NCBI GenBank assembly: GCA_963734595.1
Contig: CAVTHV010000037.1
Coordinates: forward strand, 434,001-498,000
From: CAKKQX01 sp963734595
GTDB lineage: Bacteria > Pseudomonadota > Gammaproteobacteria > Burkholderiales > SG8-41
Direction: 5' to 3'
Length of the DNA stretch: 64,000 bases
Shown: piece by piece, positions 37,134 through 49,527 of the stretch
Numbering within the stretch: the stretch's first letter is position 1
How the letters are laid out: each line of letters starts with the position of its first letter
Made by a program: the position numbers and the translations under genes
The notes under the pieces: model-generated
Databases searched by the model: none
Told to the model about the DNA's origin: nothing
Seen by the model: the letters and a program-made list of their open reading frames with translations, nothing else

Positions 37134-37957
37134 ATGACAACAATCGCGGCCAATCTGCAAGCCGTGCGCGAGCGCATCGGGCGCGCCGCGCAGGCCGCGG
37201 GGCGCCCTGCCTCCGGAATCACGCTGATCGCCGTCAGCAAAACCTTCCCTGCCGAGAAAATCGCCGAGGCCTATGCCGCGGGCCAGCGCGCGTTCGGCGA
37301 GAGTTACCTGCAGGAAGCCGTGGAAAAAGTCACACAGCTTGTCGCACCTGCCCCTTGACGTGGCACTTCATCGGCCCCATCCAGAGCAACAAGACGCGCG
37401 CCATCGCGGAACATTTCCAGTGGGTGCACAGCATCGAACGGGAAAAAATCGCGGCGCGGCTGAACGAGGCGCGGCCGGCGCATCTGCCGCCGCTCGATGT
37501 GTGCATCCAGGTCAACGTCAGCGGCGAAGGCAGCAAGAGCGGGGTCGCGCCGGGCGCCGAGCTCGCGCTGGCGCGTGCCGTCATCGCGCTGCCGCGTCTG
37601 CGCCTGCGCGGGCTGATGGCGATTCCCGAGCCGACGACCGATATCCAGCTGCAGCGGCGGCGGTTCGCGCTGTTGCGGGAAATCCGGGACAAACTCGCCG
37701 CCGCCGGCATCGCGCTCGACACGCTGTCGATGGGCATGTCGGACGACTTCGAAGCCGCCATCGCCGAGGGCGCGACGATGGTGCGGGTCGGCACGGCGAT
37801 TTTCGGGCAAACGGACAAAGAAGACTTGAACCGCCAAGGCCGCCAAGAACGCCAAGAAAACCGGATACAAAATATTGAAAACACGCAAAGCAGAACGGTC
37901 GGAAATCAGGCGCAGGCCGTGTATCATCTCTGGAATCGATGTACCTTGATGTCCTGA
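37134..37957 (+). CDS. PLP homeostasis protein YggS/PLPBP, frameshifted, with repeat-encoded tail
   Basis: A pyridoxal-phosphate-binding protein that buffers PLP and affects amino-acid homeostasis. SKTFPAEKIAEAYAAGQRAFGESYLQEA holds the PLP lysine context, followed by WHFIGPIQSNK, SMGMSDDFEAAIAEGATMVRVGTAIFG. Two +1 shifts lie at about 37341 and 37352 (QL to SHLPL to TWHFIG). The family normally ends a few residues after GTAIFG. Here the frame continues through a repeat arm (LNRQGRQERQEN) and on to 37957, adding about 45 foreign residues. It is divergent from pilT and upstream of proC, a common order. Confidence 0.85.
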
Positions 37958-38008
37958 TATTTATTATTGTTTTGCTTTTCTTGGCGCCTTGGCGTCTTGG
38001 CGGTTCAA
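37826..38008. repeat. Inverted array of CTTGGCGN octamers between yggS and proC
   Basis: The left arm 37826-37860 (TTGAACCGCCAAGG...) lies inside the yggS frame. The right arm 37972-38008 (...TTGGCGTCTTGGCGGTTCAA) ends 18 bases before the proC ATG. The arms are reverse complements; the loop is about 110 bases and AT-richer than the genes around it. Confidence 0.8.
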
Positions 38009-38026
38009 ATAGGGTTTTAGGTTTTT

Positions 38027-38839
38027 ATGAACATCACATTCATCGGCGGCGGCAACATGGCGAGCGCGATCATCGGCGGCCTGCTGCAACAGGGCTGGCA
38101 GGCCGGCGCCGTGCGCGTCGTCGAAATCGACGCCGCCGCCCGCGCCCGCCTCGAGCGCGAGCTCGGCGTCAAGGCGTTTGCCGACATCGGTCCGGCGCTG
38201 GATGGCAGCGCCTGCGTCGTGCTCGCCGTCAAGCCGCAGCAGATGCGCGAAGTCGCGCAGGCACTGCGCAGCGCGCTGGGGTCCCAGCTGGTGATCACCA
38301 TCGCCGCCGGCATCCGCTCGCGCGATCTGTCGCGCTGGCTCGGCGATTATCAGCGCATCGTGCGCGTCATGCCCAATACCCCGGCGCTGGTGCTCGCCGG
38401 CGTCTCCGGCCTTTATGCGATGCCCGGGGTGTCCGCAGCCGACCGCTCGCAGGCGGAAAAAATCCTGGGCGCCGTCGGCGCGACGCTGTGGCTCGAGCGC
38501 GAAGAGCAGTTGGACGCGGTCACCGCGGTGTCCGGCAGCGGCCCCGCCTATGTCTTCTATTTCATCGAAGCGCTGCAGCAGGCGGCCGTCGAACTGGGCT
38601 TCTCCGCGGACGAGGCGCGCCGGCTGGCGCTCGACACGTTCGCCGGCGCGGTCAAGCTCGCCGCCGGCAGCAGCGAGGACGCGGCGGTATTGCGCGCGCG
38701 CGTGACCTCGAAGGGCGGCACCACCGAGCGCGCGCTCAAATCCATGGAAACGGACCGCGTGAAGGAAGCCATCGTGCGCGCGGTGCGCGCGGCGGCGGAT
38801 CGCTCGCGCGAGCTCGGCGACGAGTTCGGCAAGGATTGA
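38027..38839 (+). CDS. proC: Pyrroline-5-carboxylate reductase ProC
   Basis: A 270-residue NAD(P)H-dependent reductase making L-proline from pyrroline-5-carboxylate. The Rossmann motif FIGGGNMASAIIGG is at the N-terminus. RVMPNTPALVLAG and the C-terminal signature region ending VTSKGGTTERALKSMETDRVKEAI are clear. Length is typical. It lies between yggS and yggT, and yggT starts 4 bases after its stop. Confidence 0.95.
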   Translation: MNITFIGGGNMASAIIGGLLQQGWQAGAVRVVEIDAAARARLERELGVKAFADIGPALDGSACVVLAVKPQQMREVAQALRSALGSQLVITIAAGIRSRDLSRWLGDYQRIVRVMPNTPALVLAGVSGLYAMPGVSAADRSQAEKILGAVGATLWLEREEQLDAVTAVSGSGPAYVFYFIEALQQAAVELGFSADEARRLALDTFAGAVKLAAGSSEDAAVLRARVTSKGGTTERALKSMETDRVKEAIVRAVRAAADRSRELGDEFGKD

Positions 38840-38843
38840 GCTC

Positions 38844-39419
38844 ATGCTTGCCAGCGCCCTCATATTCCTGACCGAGACGGCGTTCGGCCTGTTCACTGCC
38901 GCGCTGCTGCTGCGGTTTTACCTGCAATGCGTGCGCGCCTCGTATCGCAACCCGTTGTCCCAGTTTCTCAACGCCGTTACCGATTTCGCGGTGCGCCCGG
39001 CGCGGCGCGTGATTCCCGGCCTGTGGGGACTCGACCTCGCCACGCTGGTGCTGTCATGGCTTTCGCAGCTGGCCGAGGTCTACATCGTGCTCCAGATCAG
39101 GGGACGCCCGCTCGAAGTCGCCGGCGGCTTCGGGCTCGCCGGACTCGCGCTGTTGTCGGTGGTTCTGCTGGTCAAGCTCTGGCTCTACATCGTGATGGTG
39201 GCGGTGATCGTCCAGGCCATGCTGTCCTGGTTCAACCCCTACAGCCCGGTGGCGCCGCTGCTGAACAGCATGACGCGGCCTTTCCTGCGCATTTTCCAGA
39301 AACTCATTCCCGCGATCGGCAACGTCGACCTGTCGCCGCTGTTCGTGGTCATCGGCTGCCAGCTGCTGCTGATGGTGCCGGTGGCCTATCTCGAAATGGT
39401 GCTGTTGCGCCTGGTCTGA
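38844..39419 (+). CDS. YggT family membrane protein
   Basis: A 191-residue protein with two YGGT repeats and four transmembrane helices. The first repeat contains ALLLRFYLQCVRASYRNPLSQFLNAVTDFAVRPARRVIPG; the second contains AMLSWFNPYSPVAPLLNSMTRPFLRIFQKLIPAIG. Members are linked to cell division and osmotic tolerance in some bacteria, without a clear activity. It overlaps yggU by one base (TGATG), so the two are translationally coupled. Confidence 0.88.
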   Translation: MLASALIFLTETAFGLFTAALLLRFYLQCVRASYRNPLSQFLNAVTDFAVRPARRVIPGLWGLDLATLVLSWLSQLAEVYIVLQIRGRPLEVAGGFGLAGLALLSVVLLVKLWLYIVMVAVIVQAMLSWFNPYSPVAPLLNSMTRPFLRIFQKLIPAIGNVDLSPLFVVIGCQLLLMVPVAYLEMVLLRLV

Positions 39420-39742
39420 TGGCCGCTGAACCTGCCTGGTGCCGTTTCGATCCCGGCGCAGGGCGCCTCACGCTCAATATTCACGTGCAGCCCAATGCGC
39501 GGGTGAGCGGCTTCGCCGGATTGCACGGCGATGCGCTCAAAGTCAGGATTGCCGCGCCCGCGGTCGACGACAAGGCGAACGCCGCGCTGGTCGATTTTCT
39601 GCATCGCTACCTCAAGCTGCCGTCGTCGCTGATCAGCATCCGTCACGGCGCGCGCGGCCGCCGCAAGGTAGTGGAAATCGCCGGCGCCGACGCCTCGACC
39701 GAGGAACTGATCAAAAGCGCGGCAGGCGGAACCCCTGATTAA
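39419..39742 (+). CDS. DUF167 (YggU) family protein
   Basis: A 107-residue DUF167 protein with LNIHVQPNARVSGFAGLHGDALKVRIAAPAVDDKANAALVDFLH and SLISIRHGARGRRKVVEIAG, the whole-family pattern. It is coupled to yggT by the TGATG overlap. The function is unknown; the proC–yggT–yggU order is widely conserved. Confidence 0.85.
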   Translation: MAAEPAWCRFDPGAGRLTLNIHVQPNARVSGFAGLHGDALKVRIAAPAVDDKANAALVDFLHRYLKLPSSLISIRHGARGRRKVVEIAGADASTEELIKSAAGGTPD

Positions 39743-39791
39743 GAAGTCGGCTCAGAAATCAAAAGAAGGCGCGTAAACCTGACCCCAAATA

Positions 39792-39849
39792 GACAGGATT
39801 AGCAGGATTATTCCCGGGTTTTAATCTTGTTCGTCCTGTAAATCCTGTC
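39792..39849. repeat. Inverted array of CAGGATTA-type units at the cls 3' end
   Basis: The left arm is GACAGGATTAGCAGGATTA (39792-39810). The right arm is 39822-39849, ending GTAAATCCTGTC. The right arm overlaps the last codons and stop of cls, which runs on the minus strand. Confidence 0.75.
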
Positions 39850-41308
39850 CATCGCCTGCTTTCGAGACCGCGTCTCTGCGGCGCGCCGCTCGCAACTCTT
39901 TCGCCCGGACCAGGAACGACACCGCCATCCACAGCCCCAGCGCGGCCAGCGGCAGCGCAATGATCAGCGGCCACGCGATGATGACGGCAGCAAAGCCGAG
40001 CAGCGCGAGACCGGCGCCGGTCATCAGTCCCGCTTCCGCGGGTCCCAGCACGCGGCGATTGGTGATGGCGGCGCCGACGGTATTGCCGATGCGCAGCGCG
40101 CCGGCGGCGGCGCGCGATGCGCTGCCGCCCCTCAACTGCCGGCGGGGCGGCCGCCATGTCGCCGGACGCACGCGGTTGCGTTCCGACAGCACGATTTCCG
40201 TCGCGCGCGCGAGATCATCCTCGTACATGTTCTGCATCTGTGCGGCGAAGTCTTCGTCCTCGACCGCCACATCGAGTTCGTAGTTGCTCATCCAGCTCGC
40301 GATGTTGAGATTGCTCGATCCCACCCGCGCCCAGCGGCAGTCGGCGACCGCGGTCTTCGAATGCAGCATGGGCCCGTTCCATTCGAACACGCGGATGCCG
40401 GCCTCGAGCAGCGGCCGGTAGCCGGAACGCGAAAGCGGGGAAATGACCGGAATGTCGCTCGCGCCCGGCACCAGCAGCCGCACGTCCACGCCGTCGAGCG
40501 CGGCGGCGCGCAGCGCCTGCACATAGGGCGCGACGCCGACGAAATAGGCATCGGTCAGCCACAGCGTCCTGCGCGCCATCGCGGCAATCAGCTGATCGAG
40601 CCGGTAGAGCCCGGCAATACTGGGCTGGGTTGCCAGCACCCGCAGCATGACCGTGCCTGCGGCGGGTATCGCATCCGGACGGGTCAGCTCCTCTTCGGGA
40701 ATCGGCGTCCCCGTTGCCGCCCACGTTTCGGCGAATGCGCGCTCGATGTCGGCGATCGCCGGCCCGTGCACTTCGATGCCGGTGTCGCGCCACGGTTCTT
40801 TTCCCAGCACGGCATCGCCGGCCCACTTGCGGCTTACGCACAGGCCCGTGACGAACCCGCTCTTTCCGTCCACCGCCAGCATCTTGCGGTGGTCGCGCGA
40901 CAACCAGCCGAAAGGGCTGTCGAGGCGCGGCGGATTGAAGCATCTGACTTCGCCGCCGGCATCGACGACCGGCTGCAACACGCGCTGCGACGCGCTGCCC
41001 AACGCGCCCAGCCAGTCGTAGCTCACCCTCACGCGCACGCCGGCGCGCGCTCTCTCAGCCAGCGCCGCGGCAAATTCGCGCCCCACGGCGTCATTGGCAA
41101 TGATGTAATTCTCGAAATAGATGGTGCGCTGCGCCGCGCGGATCGCGCTGAGCCACGCCGGATAGTTTTCTCCGGCGTTCTTGAGAATGCGCACGCTGTT
41201 GCCGGCGATCAGCGGCGCGCCGGCGGCGCGCGAAAAGGCCTGCTCCGCGAACTGGCGGAGCAGCATGCCCGCCTCGCGCTCAGATTGCTCGGGCCTGGAT
41301 TCGCTCAT
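39821..41308 (-). CDS. Cardiolipin synthase-type phospholipase D protein
   Basis: A 495-residue protein with two PLD-type HKD motifs: SRDHRKMLAVDGKSGFVTG (about residues 137-155) and GPMLHSKTAVADCRWARVGSSNLN (about 310-333). It probably condenses phosphatidylglycerol or related lipids into cardiolipin (ClsB-like arrangement). A C-terminal region with two hydrophobic segments (LMTGAGLALLGFAAVIIAWPLIIALPLAALGLWMAVSFL) is an addition to the core fold. The final residues GQDLQDEQD are encoded by a repeat arm. The AT-rich motif lies just upstream of the ATG. Confidence 0.85.
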   Translation of the reverse strand: MSESRPEQSEREAGMLLRQFAEQAFSRAAGAPLIAGNSVRILKNAGENYPAWLSAIRAAQRTIYFENYIIANDAVGREFAAALAERARAGVRVRVSYDWLGALGSASQRVLQPVVDAGGEVRCFNPPRLDSPFGWLSRDHRKMLAVDGKSGFVTGLCVSRKWAGDAVLGKEPWRDTGIEVHGPAIADIERAFAETWAATGTPIPEEELTRPDAIPAAGTVMLRVLATQPSIAGLYRLDQLIAAMARRTLWLTDAYFVGVAPYVQALRAAALDGVDVRLLVPGASDIPVISPLSRSGYRPLLEAGIRVFEWNGPMLHSKTAVADCRWARVGSSNLNIASWMSNYELDVAVEDEDFAAQMQNMYEDDLARATEIVLSERNRVRPATWRPPRRQLRGGSASRAAAGALRIGNTVGAAITNRRVLGPAEAGLMTGAGLALLGFAAVIIAWPLIIALPLAALGLWMAVSFLVRAKELRAARRRDAVSKAGDGQDLQDEQD

Positions 41309-41326
41309 GGCGCGTCATTAATTATT

Positions 41327-41348
41327 TAATAAAAACAACGGATTACAT
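41327..41348. repeat. AT-rich motif AATAAAAACAACGGATTACA
   Basis: The copy is identical over at least 20 bases to that at 33922-33944. It lies between cls and rng, both on the minus strand, 19 bases upstream of the cls ATG. Confidence 0.6.
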
Positions 41349-41385
41349 GCAAGCCCGGAGGGCGATGCGGTCCAGCCCGGCCCCA

Positions 41386-42840
<1,455 letters not shown>

Positions 42841-42864
42841 GCAGCGCTTTCCGGGAACCCGGTA

Positions 42865-43476
42865 TCAGAGGACTTCGATGCCGAACCGCTGCAGCAGCTC
42901 GACCGTTTCAGCCAGCGGCAGTCCCATGATACCCGAATAGCTGCCTTCGATCCGGGTGATGAACGCGGCCGCGCGCCCCTGGATCGCATAGGCGCCGGCC
43001 TTGTCGAACGGCTCGCCGCTGGTGATGTAGCGGCGGACGTCGAACTCGGCGATTTCACGGAACCGCACGCTCGAGACCGAGAGCCGCGTCTCGAGTTGTT
43101 CTCTTCTCGCCACCGCGACCGCGGTGATCACCTGGTGCTCGCGTCCCGACAGCGCCTGCACCATCTGTATCGCATGCCCCGCATCCGCGGGCTTGCCGAG
43201 AATCTGGCCGTCGAGCACCACCGTGGTATCCGCGGCGAGCACCGGGTGCTGCGGCAGGTTACGCTGCATGATCTGGCGCGCGGCGAAAGCGGCCTTCGCG
43301 CTGGCGACCCGCAGCGCGTAAGCGTCAGGCAATTCATCGGACAGCGGCGTCTCGTCGACGTCGCTGCCGCGCCGCGGGTCCTCGCGCAGCAGCAGCAGCT
43401 CGAAATTCACCCCGATCTGTTTTAACAGTTCGCGGCGGCGCGGGCTGCGCGATGCGAGATAGATGCGTTTTTCCAT
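42865..43476 (-). CDS. maf: Maf family nucleotide pyrophosphatase
   Basis: A 203-residue Maf/YhdE protein, a dTTP/UTP (or m7GTP) pyrophosphatase. The P-loop-like SRSPRRRELLKQIGV is at the N-terminus. VLAADTTVVLDGQILGKP carries the catalytic Asp and SGEPFDKAGAYAIQG the second conserved block. Length fits. A heptamer array begins directly upstream of its ATG and fills the gap to rlmH. Confidence 0.93.
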   Translation of the reverse strand: MEKRIYLASRSPRRRELLKQIGVNFELLLLREDPRRGSDVDETPLSDELPDAYALRVASAKAAFAARQIMQRNLPQHPVLAADTTVVLDGQILGKPADAGHAIQMVQALSGREHQVITAVAVARREQLETRLSVSSVRFREIAEFDVRRYITSGEPFDKAGAYAIQGRAAAFITRIEGSYSGIMGLPLAETVELLQRFGIEVL

Positions 43477-43582
43477 TTCAGGATTCAGGAATCGGGACTC
43501 AGGATTCAGGATTCAGCTGACGCGCAGCGCGGTTTGATAAAAGCCGCTTGCCGAATCCCGAATCCTGATTCCTGTCTCCTGT
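43477..43582. repeat. Inverted array of CAGGATT heptamers between rlmH and maf
   Basis: The left arm 43477-43516 (TTCAGGATTCAGGAATCGGG...) and right arm 43552-43582 (CGAATCCCGAATCCTGATTC...) are reverse complements. The element touches the maf ATG on one side and ends 4 bases from the rlmH stop codon on the other. An inner GCGCAGCGC palindrome sits in the loop. Confidence 0.8.
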
Positions 43583-43586
43583 CATT

Positions 43587-44063
43587 TCACTCCCTGTGGT
43601 ACGGATGATTATTCAAAATAGACATGGCCCTGTAAAGCTGCTCGGCGAGCACGACCCGGACCAGGGCGTGGGGCAGCGTCAGCGGCGACAACGACCACAG
43701 CAGGTCCGCCTCCCGCTGGAGCGCGGCCGCGGTGCCGTCGGCACCGCCGATGATGAATGCGATGTCGCGCCCGGCCTCGCGCCAGCGCGCGATGTTCGCG
43801 GCAAGCTGGCGGGTGGAAAACGCCTTGCCGCGCTCGTCGAGCACCACCTTGTAGCAGCCCGCCGGCAGCGCGCCGAGAATGCGCTTGTGCTCGGCCTGCA
43901 GTATGCGCTCGACTGCCGGCGCGGGCCCGCTGCCGCGGCTTTCGGGTTTGATTTCCGTCAGCGCGAGGCGCGCATCGCGCGGCATGCGCCGCGCATACTC
44001 CTCGAACCCGGCGCCGATCCATGCCGGCATGCGGTGACCGACCGCCACGACATGGAACTTCAT
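43587..44063 (-). CDS. rlmH: 23S rRNA pseudouridine-1915 N3-methyltransferase RlmH
   Basis: A 158-residue SPOUT-class methyltransferase. AVGHRMPAWIGAGFEEYARRMP at the start, ALDERG-like VVLDERGKAFSTRQLA, and the knot region FIIGGADGTAAALQREADLLWSLSPLTLPHALVRVVLAEQLYRAMSI are diagnostic. It ends in HPYHRE, as the family does. It lies 15 bases after rsfS on the same strand. Confidence 0.95.
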   Translation of the reverse strand: MKFHVVAVGHRMPAWIGAGFEEYARRMPRDARLALTEIKPESRGSGPAPAVERILQAEHKRILGALPAGCYKVVLDERGKAFSTRQLAANIARWREAGRDIAFIIGGADGTAAALQREADLLWSLSPLTLPHALVRVVLAEQLYRAMSILNNHPYHRE

Positions 44064-44078
44064 GGCGAGGGCCCCGCC

Positions 44079-44531
44079 TCAGGCGGCCGCTGCTTTCGAA
44101 GTGCGGCGCCGGGCCGCGCCCGCGGGCGCTTTCTTGCGCACGGACGCCGATTTGGGTGCGGGCGCTCTTGCGCACGGACGCTGCTTGGGTGCGGGCGCCA
44201 CCTTGCGCGCCGGCGGCGCCCAAAGCTCTTCGAGGTTGTAATACTGGCGGATTGCGGGTTGCATGATATGCACGATCACCGAGCCCAGGTCGATCAATAC
44301 CCATTCGCCGGTCTGCTCGCCCTCGACGCCGTGGACTTTCGCGCCGAGCGCCTTGAGTTTCTCCTGCACGTTATTGGAAAGCGCCTTGGTCTGACGGGCG
44401 GAATCGGCGCTTGCGATGATGATGGTGTCAAACAGCGAAGTCATGCGTTTAACGTCGAGCACCACGATGTCGCGGCCCTTGATGTCTTCAAGTGCGGCCA
44501 CCGCGGCTTTCACCAGTTTATCTACTTTCAT
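44079..44531 (-). CDS. rsfS: Ribosome silencing factor RsfS, with basic C-terminal tail
   Basis: A 150-residue RsfS/RsfA protein that binds uL14 and blocks subunit joining in starvation. The core (residues 1-112) shows LEDIKGRDIVVLDVK, FDTIIIASADSARQTKALSNNV, GVEGEQTGEWVLIDLGSVIVHIM and YYNLEELW. A Lys/Pro/Ala/Arg-rich tail of about 38 residues is encoded by two near-identical DNA segments (44133-44199) and is not part of the normal domain. The ATG at 44531 overlaps the nadD end by 14 bases. Confidence 0.92.
   Translation of the reverse strand: MKVDKLVKAAVAALEDIKGRDIVVLDVKRMTSLFDTIIIASADSARQTKALSNNVQEKLKALGAKVHGVEGEQTGEWVLIDLGSVIVHIMQPAIRQYYNLEELWAPPARKVAPAPKQRPCARAPAPKSASVRKKAPAGAARRRTSKAAAA
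44133..44199. repeat. Tandem duplication of about 34 bases in the rsfS tail
   Basis: Two copies (44133-44166 and 44167-44199) share CTTGCGCACGGACGC and GGGTGCGGGCGC. They differ by one base in length and a few substitutions. The proteins read APAPKSASVRKK and APAPKQRPCAR, so the middle of one copy is in a different frame. Confidence 0.65.
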
Positions 44532-45195
44532 TGCCCTCCTGGGTGTACAACCTGTGCGACTCAATATAATCGAGAACGGCGTCCGGTAGCAAATAGCGCG
44601 GACTCTTGCCGGCGTGAACTGCGTCACGAATCATGGTCGCCGAAATATCGAGCGCGGCGATCGGCGCCACGGCGATGCCGCCGCACGGCGCAAGATGCAC
44701 CGCCAGCGGCTGCTGCATCAGCCGCGCCTCATACTCCTTTGCCAGCGGCTGCGGCATGCGCGTATGCCAGCCGTCGATCGGGAACCCGGGGCGGTGCGCG
44801 ACGACGATGTGCGCGAGCGTAAAAAGCTCGTGCCAGCGGCTCCACGTCACCAGGTCCAGGAACGCATCCGCGCCGAGCAGCAGGCATAGCGGACGGGTCG
44901 CGCCGAATTCCCGGCGCAATCCGGCGAGCGTGTCGACGGTGTAGCCGGGGCCCGCGCGCCCGATTTCGCGTTCGTCGACTTTGAACAGCGGATTGCCTGC
45001 TGTCGCCAGCCGGACCATCTCCAGCCGCGCAGCCGCGGGCCCCGCAGGCGAGCCGCGGTGCGGCGGCGTGCCGCTCGGGATGAAGCGCACCTCCTCGAGT
45101 TTCAGCGCCTGTCCGATTTCCTGGGCCAGCCGCAGATGGCCGAAATGGATCGGATCGAAAGTGCCGCCGAGAATGCCGATGGGGGCGGTGGGCAT
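44518..45195 (-). CDS. nadD: Nicotinate-nucleotide adenylyltransferase NadD
   Basis: A 225-residue enzyme joining ATP and nicotinate mononucleotide in NAD synthesis. GILGGTFDPIHFGHLRLAQE has the HxGH nucleotidyltransferase motif near residues 17-20. IPSGTPPHRG follows, and SATMIRDAV is the ISSTxxR-like site near the C-terminus. It is the first gene of the nadD–rsfS–rlmH–maf–rng block on the minus strand. Confidence 0.94.
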   Translation of the reverse strand: MPTAPIGILGGTFDPIHFGHLRLAQEIGQALKLEEVRFIPSGTPPHRGSPAGPAAARLEMVRLATAGNPLFKVDEREIGRAGPGYTVDTLAGLRREFGATRPLCLLLGADAFLDLVTWSRWHELFTLAHIVVAHRPGFPIDGWHTRMPQPLAKEYEARLMQQPLAVHLAPCGGIAVAPIAALDISATMIRDAVHAGKSPRYLLPDAVLDYIESHRLYTQEGNESR

Positions 45196-45211
45196 GGGTC
45201 AACCGCCCCCG

Positions 45212-45241
45212 GGATGAGGGATGAGGGATGAGGGATGAGGG
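45212..45241. repeat. Tandem GATGAGG heptamer array
   Basis: Four head-to-tail copies of GATGAGG lie 17 bases upstream of the nadD ATG. No facing arm is present. The same unit in the opposite sense is inside the first gene at 1371-1402. Confidence 0.75.
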
Positions 45242-45273
45242 AACCGCACACCCGGATAGGGCGTTCCGCGCAT

Positions 45274-46610
45274 CTACAGGACCAGGCGGCGGATGTCGGA
45301 CAGCACCGAACTCAGGAACGAAATGAAGCGCGCGCCCTGGGCGCCGTCGATCACGCGATGATCGTAGGACAGCGACAGCGGCAGCATCAGCCGCGGCGCG
45401 AATTCCTTGCCGTTCCACACGGGCTTCATCACGGCCTTGCCGACGCCGAGGATCGCCACTTCGGGGGCATTGATGATGGGCGTGAACAGGGTGCCGCCGA
45501 GGCCGCCGAGGCTGGAGATCGAAAAACATCCGCCCTGCAGATCGGCGGGCGCGATCTTGCCGGCGCGCATGCGCGCGCTGACTTCGCCCAGCTCCTTGGC
45601 GATCTCGAGCAGGCCTTTCTTGTCGGCGTCCCTGATCACCGGCACCACCAGCCCGTTGGGCGTGTCGACCGCGACGCCGATGTGGTAATACTGCTTGATG
45701 ATCAGGCTTTCGCCGTCGGCCGAGAGCGAGGCGTTGAATTCGGGATGCTGCTTGAGCGCCACCACCACCGCCTTCACCAGGAAGCCGAGCATGGTGAACT
45801 TGATGCCGCTTTTTTTGGCCTCGTCCGCCTGCGATTTGCGGAACGCTTCGAGCTCGGTGATGTCGGCTTCGTCGTGCTGCGTGATGTGCGGGATGCTGAC
45901 CCAGTTGCGGTGCAGGTTGGCGCCGGACAGCTTCCTGATGCGCGACAATGGTTTCGATTCGACCGGCCCGAACTTTGCGAAATCGACCTGCGGCAGTGGC
46001 GGCAGATTGAAACCGGCGCCGGCACCGGCGCCGCCGCGCGGCCGCCCCAGCTCCGCCTTCACGTAAGCCTGCACGTCCTCCTTGAGGATGCGCTGTTTGG
46101 GCCCGGTGCCCGTGACGCGCGCGAGATCCACGCCGAATTCGCGCGCGAGCCGCCGCACCGAGGGGCTCGCGTGCGCCGCGCCGAAACCGGCTTCGTCGAT
46201 CGGGGCTGCCGCGCCGCCCGACGCGCTGCCACTGCCTTCTCTTCCCGCGCGGGTTGTGCGGCCGGCGCAGATGGCGCGGGCGCGGGCCTCTCCGCCTGTG
46301 GCGCAGGCGGGATCTTTGCGGCGGGGCTCTGCACCGCCGCCGGCTCCGGCTTCTGCGGTGCAGCGGCGCCGTCGGCCTCGAGCGTCAGCACCAGCGTGCC
46401 TTCGGACACCTTGTCGCCGACCTTCACCTTCAGCTCTTTCACCACCCCGGCCGCGGGCGACGGCACTTCCATCGTCGCCTTGTCGGATTCGAGCGTGAGC
46501 AGCGAATCTTCGGCATCGACCTTGTCGCCGGGCTTGACCAGGACTTCGATGACCGGGATGTTCTTGTAGTCGCCGATGTCGGGGACTTTTACTTCAATCG
46601 TGTTTGCCAT
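45274..46610 (-). CDS. aceF: Pyruvate dehydrogenase E2 (dihydrolipoyl acetyltransferase) AceF, frameshifted
   Basis: E2 core of the pyruvate dehydrogenase complex. One lipoyl domain is at the N-terminus with the lipoylated lysine in ESDKATMEV (about residue 44). A Pro/Ala linker leads to the peripheral-subunit-binding domain VRRLAREFGVDLARVTGTG and the catalytic domain, which ends SYDHRVIDGAQGARF with the active-site His and Asp. The frame jumps near 46240 in the linker, with one base apparently missing. About 445 residues. It follows aceE with a repeat array between; no lpd gene is present in the window. Confidence 0.9.
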
Positions 46611-46615
46611 GTTCG

Positions 46616-46676
46616 ATGTCGGTGAATGGTGGGGATCAGCGCAGCTACGATTTACGATTCACAATTTACCATTCAC
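46616..46676. repeat. Inverted array of GTGAATG/ACGATTT units between aceE and aceF
   Basis: GTGAATGG at the left (about 46622) faces ACCATTCAC at the right, with ACGATTTACGATTCAC units in 46645-46676. It fills the 70-base aceE–aceF gap. The unit family is that of 8252-8331. Confidence 0.65.
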
Positions 46677-46680
46677 GCCG

Positions 46681-49361
<2,681 letters not shown>

Positions 49362-49527
49362 TGCGATTGCACCTTCGTGAGGTTTGTTTTGTTGGGCTTT
49401 CAAGCACTTTTGGTGCGAAAGCCCGAGGATGGAAATTATAGCATCGCATTCAGGCCATCAGCCCGCGCTTCGATGCTGCGGTGCGCAAGCAAAGACCGCG
49501 CACGACGTGGGGAAATCAGGATGAGAG

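Noticed and set aside
43596..44822. 408-residue plus-strand frame opposite rlmH, rsfS and nadD
   Set aside because: All three minus-strand genes have complete family motifs; the plus frame is antisense composition.
45212..45241. CRISPR array
   Set aside because: The GATGAGG and similar arrays have 7-9 base units with no spacers of 30 bases and no cas genes nearby.
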